Source: Dipteronia dyeriana (taxonomy: Eukaryota; Streptophyta; Magnoliopsida; Sapindales; Sapindaceae). Taken from it: 64,000 nucleotides of DNA. Shown in pieces: positions 58,078-64,000 of the stretch. The position numbers and the translations under genes are program-made. The DNA lies in the NCBI GenBank assembly GCA_032871835.1, contig CM065299.1, positions 32,910,074 through 32,974,073 of the forward strand. Reading direction: 5' to 3'. Position 1 is the stretch's first letter. Every line of letters begins with the position of its first letter. Under the pieces are notes generated by a model, which had not been told where the DNA came from, made no database searches, and worked only from the letters and a program-made list of their open reading frames with translations.

Positions 58078-58997
58078 TCGAGTAATGCAAGAGGCTACGA
58101 ATTTCATAAATGAGGTTGACATGCTTCAGACTTCCGAATCCAGTGCCAGATACCGCCATCATCGAGTTGCTCGGATTCTTCAACATCAGTCACACACCCA
58201 CCACCACCACCAAATTCTTCGTTCACCCAAAACCCACAACCACCATCAGATTTTTCTTTCACCATCTCAAAATTGACAAAGCTCACACTCCACTACACCA
58301 TATGCTAACATGACTCGATGCAATCACAAAGAACAGAGGTGTATCCACAAACAAAGTCGGTCACTGTTTCGACACAAAATAGAAGGGATGGATTTTCTGG
58401 TGTGGTTTGATTTGTAAAGAGATTTGAGAGGGATTCAAGAGGGGATTTTTGTGTGGTTTCGATTCACAAAGAGATTCGAGAGCTAGGGTTTGGTTCATGA
58501 GGGATTCGTGAGGGAGAGGGATTTGTCGAGCTTAGGTTTGGTTGATGAGGGATGAGAGAGAGAGAGAGAGAGAATTTGTTTGTGTTTCTGGGTTCATAAG
58601 AAGACGAAGAAGAGAAGTTTATTTTTAAGTTTTAATTTTTAATTTTTTTATTAGGTGGAGATTCAATCTGGATCTCCATCTAATAAAAAAATTCTTTAAA
58701 TTTAATTATTTTTTATTTGTTTATTTACTTCATTAATAAATTATTATTAGTTTGTTGTTTTTATTTAGTATTACATAAATATTTATTTTTTTCCATTGAT
58801 TTTGTGTTGACATGTGGCGCGTCTTTGTTTAAAGACAAAAATACCCTTGAAATCGTTAAAGTTTACTAACGTTTGACCAACATAAGGAGCAAATTGAGTG
58901 GTTTTTGATAACATAGGGATCAATCCAGTGGAAAATGTATAAGTGAGTAAAAGATAGATAATTCAAAAAAATATAGGGACTACATGAATAATATCCA
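58078..58997. other. Unassigned 920-bp block
   Basis: Similar to nothing else in the window. It starts with a CAC/CCA-rich stretch (58190-58260; on the minus strand a Gly-rich frame with NEEFGGGGGCVTDVEE), then repeated GATTCGAGAG/GGGATTC words, a GA run (58555-58573), a hairpin and an AT-rich tail ending ATAGGGACTACATGAATAAT. Tails of that wording are common at ends of plant DNA transposons and retroelements, but no terminal repeat or duplication was found. It replaces the missing right parts of H and G. Confidence 0.4.
58641..58693. repeat. 22-bp inverted repeat (hairpin)
   Basis: The arms 58641-58662 and 58672-58693 are complementary at 21 of 22 positions (core TTAGGTGGAGAT / ATCTCCATCTAA), with a 9-base loop. 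Confidence 0.85.
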
Positions 58998-59274
58998 ATT
59001 GTTATATACTTCTCAACAGGCACCATACCTATTATACCTAAGAATGATTAGGATCATTTGATCGACTTCTATATACACCATACGATTAAAATAATAAAAT
59101 TAGTGTCATTTTTCCTTACGTTTTTTAATATTTCGTACTATCATTCTTTATCATTTTCGCAAATAAATATACGAACCTTGTACCAAAGGTATCAACCCCG
59201 GCTGTCTCCTCCGTGGTAATGGTCTCGAGGGTGCTAACCGAAACTCCTCACCCCGATTGATTTTTTCGTTAACA
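58998..59274 (+). mobile_element. 3' LTR tail of element G
   Basis: Aligns with the last 283 bp of G's 5' LTR (13911-14193), including CTTCTCAACAGGCAC and GGTCTCGAGGGTGCTAACC. It ends TTTTTCGTTAACA, followed by ATAGT. Confidence 0.85.
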
Positions 59275-59365
59275 ATAGTATTTGATACTTATCATATTAC
59301 CAACAATAATATGACTTTAGGAGACCATCTCCTACTAGGAAAAAGATATTGACTTTTAATTAAAC
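59275..59365 (-). mobile_element. Copia LTR fragment X, right piece
   Basis: ATAGT repeats the end of the left piece. The following TTTAGGAGACCATCTCCTAC stretch matches K's LTR at about 4985-5005. Confidence 0.8.
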
Positions 59366-59516
59366 TGTTAATAGCAAATTTTGGCTAGGGACAAAAGAAC
59401 ATTCCACTTCCCAGCCCTCATGCAAGGGTCCAAATTTTGTCTCATGCAATGGGGTATCAAGGTCCCCTAGATCGAGCTACCACACGATCCTGCAGGAGCA
59501 AGGCGAGGCGGGCCAT
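59366..59516 (+). mobile_element. Element I: 5' end of an F/H-type LTR
   Basis: TGTTAATAGCAAATTTTGGC onwards is close to H 36141-36300, including AGGAGCAAGGCGAG. It is cut at about 59516 by element L. Confidence 0.75.
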
Positions 59517-59999
59517 TGGTGGGTGTAAAACAGTAGTTATAAAAACAATACTCGCAAGTGCACGAATCGTGAAGATATCGTACTGCGGCAAGTAAGGATC
59601 ATTCCCACGAGGAAAAGTGATTTATTGATTATAAATAATTCTAATTCTAATTAAATCAAAAGTAACCGAGAGATTTGTTGTGAAGAAATTGTTTTAAGAT
59701 TGAATTAAAATCAAATTATCCTATGAAAGCAATTTAACAAAGAATTGGTGTTGTGATCAAGAGATGGAGAATTAGGTCATCAATGCTCCCCAACTATGTT
59801 TACTCAATGTTTCGAGTTGACTTTGATAACAGAATATTAATAAAGTTAAGAGATCATTCTTATGTTAAGTATGATTGTTACCGTATGATCCTGGGATGAA
59901 TCAAGTGTTCTCAATTACAATTTACCCATAGATCAATGGCGCAAACTACATTCGAGAACCCATTAAGTACAAGAACAATGAACTAAAACATACTTGTAT

Positions 60000-62900
60000 A
60001 GATCAATGCTAAGATCAGTTTTATCCATTCAATTGAATATTAATTAAAATTACGTATAGATCAATACTCCAACCTCAATCATTAAATTATCAAAACCCTA
60101 AATTCATGCCAACGTATGATCATGCATTAACAAGATTAAAGAATAAAGATCTATGATGAATTGCATGAATCAAAACTTAATTTAATTAAATTTAGTCAAT
60201 TCTAGCAAAGAGCATTCATAGAGGTTCACGTTGATTCCAAAATATGAATTAGTTACACATGATGAAAATAAGAGAAGAGAAAGAAAAGATAAAACCCATC
60301 TTAGCCTTCAATGAGTTCTTCAAGTCTTCAATGATGAATTCTTTTTCGTCTTTGAATATTCGATGTGTAATGATGAATTGAAGGTGTATAGTGATGGAGT
60401 GGTGGGGGATGACCCCCTTGGTGGCTTGGGACCACCCTTGGCTTATATCTTTTTCAATTGTAAAGAATATGGAGAATTTATTAGTGATTTTTCCTTGTGA
60501 ATCCCTAATTCTTCTTAGGTTTAGGAAATCCATCAAGTGGGAAAGTAGAACAAAACAAGGAATGAGAATCCTTTCCTAAATTAAATTTCCTCTTTTGATG
60601 TTTGACTCATAATTTGAGTTTTGGAAGTTTCCTAAACAGTTTTTGGTCTTTTAAAATTATTAGAATTTGATTTGGGAAGTTTTGGAACAATTCTGGACCA
60701 ATTCGGAGTGGTTTTCTGCCAAAAATCCATTAAACCGCAGCTTTAGTTGCTCCGGAGGTCACCGCGGTCCAGATCGTAGAATTCTTCTGCCATGTACTGC
60801 TCTGCAGACCGCTAGCTAGGATTCACGCCGCGGTTGACTACCCAACACTGACCTTTAGTTACAAAACCGTGCATAACTTCATATAGGATTATCAGAATAG
60901 TGATCCATAAAGTGTGCCAGAAAATAGACTCCCGGGGCTTTCAATCCAAAGGTAGTAGGATACACAATTCGGTATGAACTGAGAGATATAGGCCTCGCAA
61001 TCTAGCTATTATGTATTGCTCCAGAAATCAACTTTTTGTTCTTTTTCTCCAAAATAACATCCAACACCTCTTGAATGGAATGTGACCTACACATGCTCAA
61101 CAAACACATAAAATACCTAATTTCACCCAAGAAAAAAGCACAAATAATAGGAAATGGGGACCTAAAACATGTAAAGAAATATACCGATCCAATACCACCA
61201 AACATATCTTTTGCTAGTCCTCGAGCAAAACTAGAATATAAAAAAACAAAAACTAAAAACAAGCGAAAATATAAAAGTAAAATAAAAATAAACTAAGCCA
61301 CTTTCGTAGGAAACACGATAGCATTGATTGTATACTATAAGCCTTTAAACCTCTAGGTGTCCCTAGTAGGTGGAGTTTTGTCTCCTGAGGGTTTACAGTT
61401 ATGCTACCCACAAACATATTTCTATGAAAAACAAAATAGTCAAGATTCAAACTCAAATGTACCATTCAAAGCCAATACATACTAGAGCCACTGAATAAAG
61501 ACTAAAATTATACCACAAATTTGAATGCACTACTTGGTTTTTATGAAAAGCTCATACTCAAGACATTCTAGCTTCAAAACCACATCGTCAACCAACATAG
61601 ATATAATTCGCCTTGACTCTAATTCTCACAAGATTTAACTCATAATTTCTTACAGAGCCTAGGCAGATACACTCATCAAGCATATGCGAATGGATTTTAT
61701 GCACAAGAAATTCCAAGATATAATCGCATATGAATATATAATAGAAAGAACACTTGATTTTATGCAAATGATCTCATGAACGGAATCAAACATTAAGAAC
61801 AAGTTAGAGCACATGTTTACCTTTACTCTCGAGCTAGCATTCCCAAAAGATCAATTAGGTCTTTTCTTTGGTTGTAACGGGGCCATTGGGTGAAGGTTAA
61901 GAAAGAACGGGAAAAGGATAGCAAACAAACGTAGGATCATATCGAGAAATTCTTCGATAATCTTCATACTCTGCCGAATTTCTTCAAATTCTTCATTCCA
62001 CTTGCATCCATGCTTTTTTAGAACAATTTTCGTTCATTATCCTTCTTGAGTTGATTTTGATTTCTCATCACTTTCATAATAAAGCTCTATCCCTTTCACT
62101 TACATTTTGATTCATCATCTCATTCAATTATCTCTTTTTTTTCAACCAATATTTCATTTTTTTTTTTAACTTTTTTTTAACCTTTTTTTTTTAAGATGAG
62201 GATTTGTAAATCAATTACATAATTCTTCCAACACCTTCTTTGCATTTGATCTTCTAGCTTTGTCTTGGTACACGAACATCATAAATCACCCCTTTCGAAC
62301 TCTCTTCAATTATCTTCATCACCTCAATATGATCCCAAGCTATAAGGTATGGCTAAATTATAGCTCATTGGGGTTAAGTTAATGTGGGTGATTAAAGAAA
62401 AAGGCTTATAGTGTTTGGCTTCAAAATTGGCTATGGAGCACACACATAAGGGTAGGAAATATTTAAGGCCTTTTAAGTAGTTCAAGCACATATTGCCTAT
62501 ATCACATCTAATGGTTCAACCAAAATAAGAGCAAAGTCCACATGTGATATCTTTTTATGATGAATGTTCTTTAATATCCAATGCATAACCTATTGAGATC
62601 AATTTCTAATGCTAAGAACCTAATAAGTGTTTAGGAGTAGAAACAAAAGAACCCTCTATAATGATATTTATGTATGCTTTTTAACTTAGTGAACTCACAC
62701 GGGTAGTCTCCACTATTAATCATGGCAATCCAACTAAGCATCCTAACCACCATCATATCGAGAACATGCCATAAATTTTGAAAAATGCAATGCATTACTC
62801 TAAGTGGCAAGAGGTTAGTCTAAACTCAGTGAATAAATCATATATTACGGCTCTTAAAGCATACAAAAGAAGCATAAAAAAATAGAGGACAAACAATTCA

Positions 62901-63420
62901 AAAAACCGGTGACTTTCTAAAATGACCTATGTCTATTCTTTAATGCGTATCTCTAAAATTACTCAACAAAAGTTAACCATATTTTAACACAAGAAACTAG
63001 ACATATAAATACACATTTTTAATTTAGAAAATATTTAAAAAATTAGAATAATGAAAAACAGACGTTGAAAACAGTCCATGTGCAGATTTGTAAAAACAGG
63101 GCATCGCCCATGACCTTTGGTCGAAGAAACATTCATAACCTTAAACCACTGCCAATAATTTTACGTTCTTTATACCGTTAGATTTGTATAAAAAAAACTA
63201 AGAACCCATCATGAACAGAATTTTTTTTTTCACCAATGAATACAGTTTTAATAAAACGTTTGCCTTAAAAAATTTCAAAACAGGGCACTTTTTCGCAGAT
63301 TTCAACAAATGGCTAAAAATAAAATAAACACAAATTCACACTCCCAAACCTAATCTAAAAATTGTCTTAAATGTTTACATGAAATTAAAAGCATGGACAA
63401 CAAATAAAGAAAAAATATGG
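60000..63420. other. L non-coding region
   Basis: AT-rich, with no frame over about 95 codons and no family motif. It includes a T-rich run at 62140-62200 and scattered AAAAC/AAACAA strings. It is consistent with the long untranslated region between pol and the 3' LTR of a gypsy element. Confidence 0.5.
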
Positions 63421-63424
63421 AAGG

Positions 63425-63540
63425 TAAGAACTCGAAACACAAAAAAAAAATACAGAAAGAAAACAAAAAATTAAAAACTAAAAACTAAAACAAAAACAAA
63501 AAATTAAAAACTAAAACAAAAACAAAAAACAAAAAATTAC
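63425..63540. repeat. A-rich simple repeat
   Basis: AAAAACTAAAACAAAAACAA-type units, repeated for about 110 bp. Confidence 0.85.
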
Positions 63541-63636
63541 CTAGGTGGGTTGCCTCCCACCAATCTCTTTATTTAACAACTCGGCAAGACGGATGCTTAA
63601 AAAACTGAACCAAATTCCAATGTCTCAAATTTACGC

Positions 63637-64000
63637 TTAAGCGTGATCAAGTCTTGGAAAAAAAAATCATGTGTCGGCATGTTCCTACACACAATAAGCA
63701 AAGGCAAGTAAATGTTCAATATAAAGTATGGTGAAATAAGTTTAGAAAACACCTTATTCCATTTGATGTTGTGTAGACTGTTCGGAAAAGTAATGGGAGG
63801 GACATAAGGTTTGAGTTCCTTGTTTAACAGCGGTGCCTCAAAAGGGACATCTTCCGCTTCTTTCGCTTTTTCTTCCTTCTCCTCCTTTTCAATTTCTTCA
63901 CCTATAACACTAGAAAAGGCATCAGAAAATTCATGGATTACTATCTCACCATTCGAAGGGATGTTGGTAGCTTCTTCTTGCTCCGTTTGGTAGGGGAATT
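63637..64000 (-). pseudogene. Element L: gag C-terminal fragment (partial)
   Basis: A minus-strand frame of about 119 codons enters from beyond the window and stops at TAA 63637-63639. It is acidic and Lys-rich (EEIEKEEKEEKAKEAED) and contains KELKPYVPPITFPN followed by WNKVFSKLISPYF. This resembles the 'KPYxPPxPFP-R' segment between gag and protease in Athila-like gypsy elements. The end is a poly-Phe stretch from a T run and looks out of place. The post-pol block follows within 100 bp, so pol seems to be deleted. Confidence 0.45.

Larger units (their letters stand above)
13016..59274 (+). mobile_element. Element G: Tat-lineage Ty3/gypsy element, heavily interrupted
   Basis: The span is defined by ATAGT duplications at 13011-13015 and 59275-59279, and by the match of both flanks to one copia LTR. 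G's own parts are the 5' LTR 13016-14193, primer site and gag-protease-start of RT 33230-36140, and the 3' LTR tail 58998-59274. F is inserted at 14198 and H at 36141. The rest of pol, any antisense gene and most of the 3' LTR are missing, apparently lost in a rearrangement that left 55339-58997. Confidence 0.8.
59517..64000 (-). mobile_element. Element L: gypsy-like element, minus strand, runs off the window
   Basis: The left boundary is near 59517-59524 (TGGTGGGTGTAAAAC). AATACTCGCAAGTGCACGAA and ATTCCCACGAGG close to it are familiar from plant gypsy LTR ends. 60700-60960 has the GCCGCGGT/ACCGCGGTCC wording and 61195-61230 the TTTTGCTAGTCCTCGAGCAA wording often seen downstream of pol in such elements. 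On the minus strand GGTGGGAGGCAACCCACC (63543-63560) is the usual block just after a gypsy pol stop. No integrase or RT was found. LTR/internal limits are uncertain. Confidence 0.5.

Noticed and set aside
63425..63540. A-rich run as the poly(A) tail of a LINE or retrogene
   Set aside because: It is a simple repeat of AAAAC units with no RT or gene next to it and no target duplication seen.

Overview
The window looks like plant (angiosperm, probably dicot) nuclear heterochromatin. I find no host gene, tRNA, rRNA or CRISPR array. Almost every base I can explain is LTR-retrotransposon sequence, most of it decayed, with elements inserted into one another up to four layers deep. Letters A-L and X are my own labels.

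Layout. 1-2900: internal piece of a non-autonomous gypsy-type element (J), split by a solo LTR (332-2477, duplication GCCCT). 2901-6356: leader, primer-binding site and 2.5-kb LTR of a minus-strand Ty1/copia element (K). 6357-12870: the 3' half of a Tat-lineage Ty3/gypsy element (A): integrase, 99-bp tandem repeats, an intron-containing antisense gene, polypurine tract and 3' LTR. 12871-13015 and 59275-59365 are two pieces of one copia LTR (X), forced apart by element G (13016-59274, duplication ATAGT on both sides). G has been hit twice. Element F (14198-33224, minus strand, duplication ACTTT) landed exactly at G's LTR/primer-site junction. Element H (from 36141) landed in G's reverse-transcriptase region. 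F itself carries D (15670-22715, a copia element with gag and no pol) and E (29951-32597, a solo LTR). H carries B (37228-49386, a complete but dead Tat element, duplication TCCTC) and another LTR (55339-58077). From 59366 a fragment of an F/H-type LTR is followed by a further minus-strand gypsy-like element (L) that runs off the window.

How the parts relate. A, B and G are autonomous-type Tat elements (gag, protease, RT, RNase H, a second RNase H, integrase). A and B also preserve, downstream of pol, 99-bp repeats and a gene on the opposite strand with two introns and its own TATA-like box; G's copy of this part is lost. F, H and J share LTR ends, and F and H also share the primer-binding site, with the autonomous elements, but have no gag-pol. 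Their internal region instead carries a different, antisense-oriented decayed reading frame with in-frame tandem repeats. They look like large retrotransposon derivatives that borrow the machinery of the A/B/G family. D is a pol-less SIRE-type copia element of the TR-GAG kind, with a gag broken only by two stop codons.

The candidates most worth follow-up are the spliced antisense gene conserved in A and B, the antisense-coding non-autonomous F/H/J family, and the gag-only element D. All family names rest on motif recognition by eye; no database search was possible.
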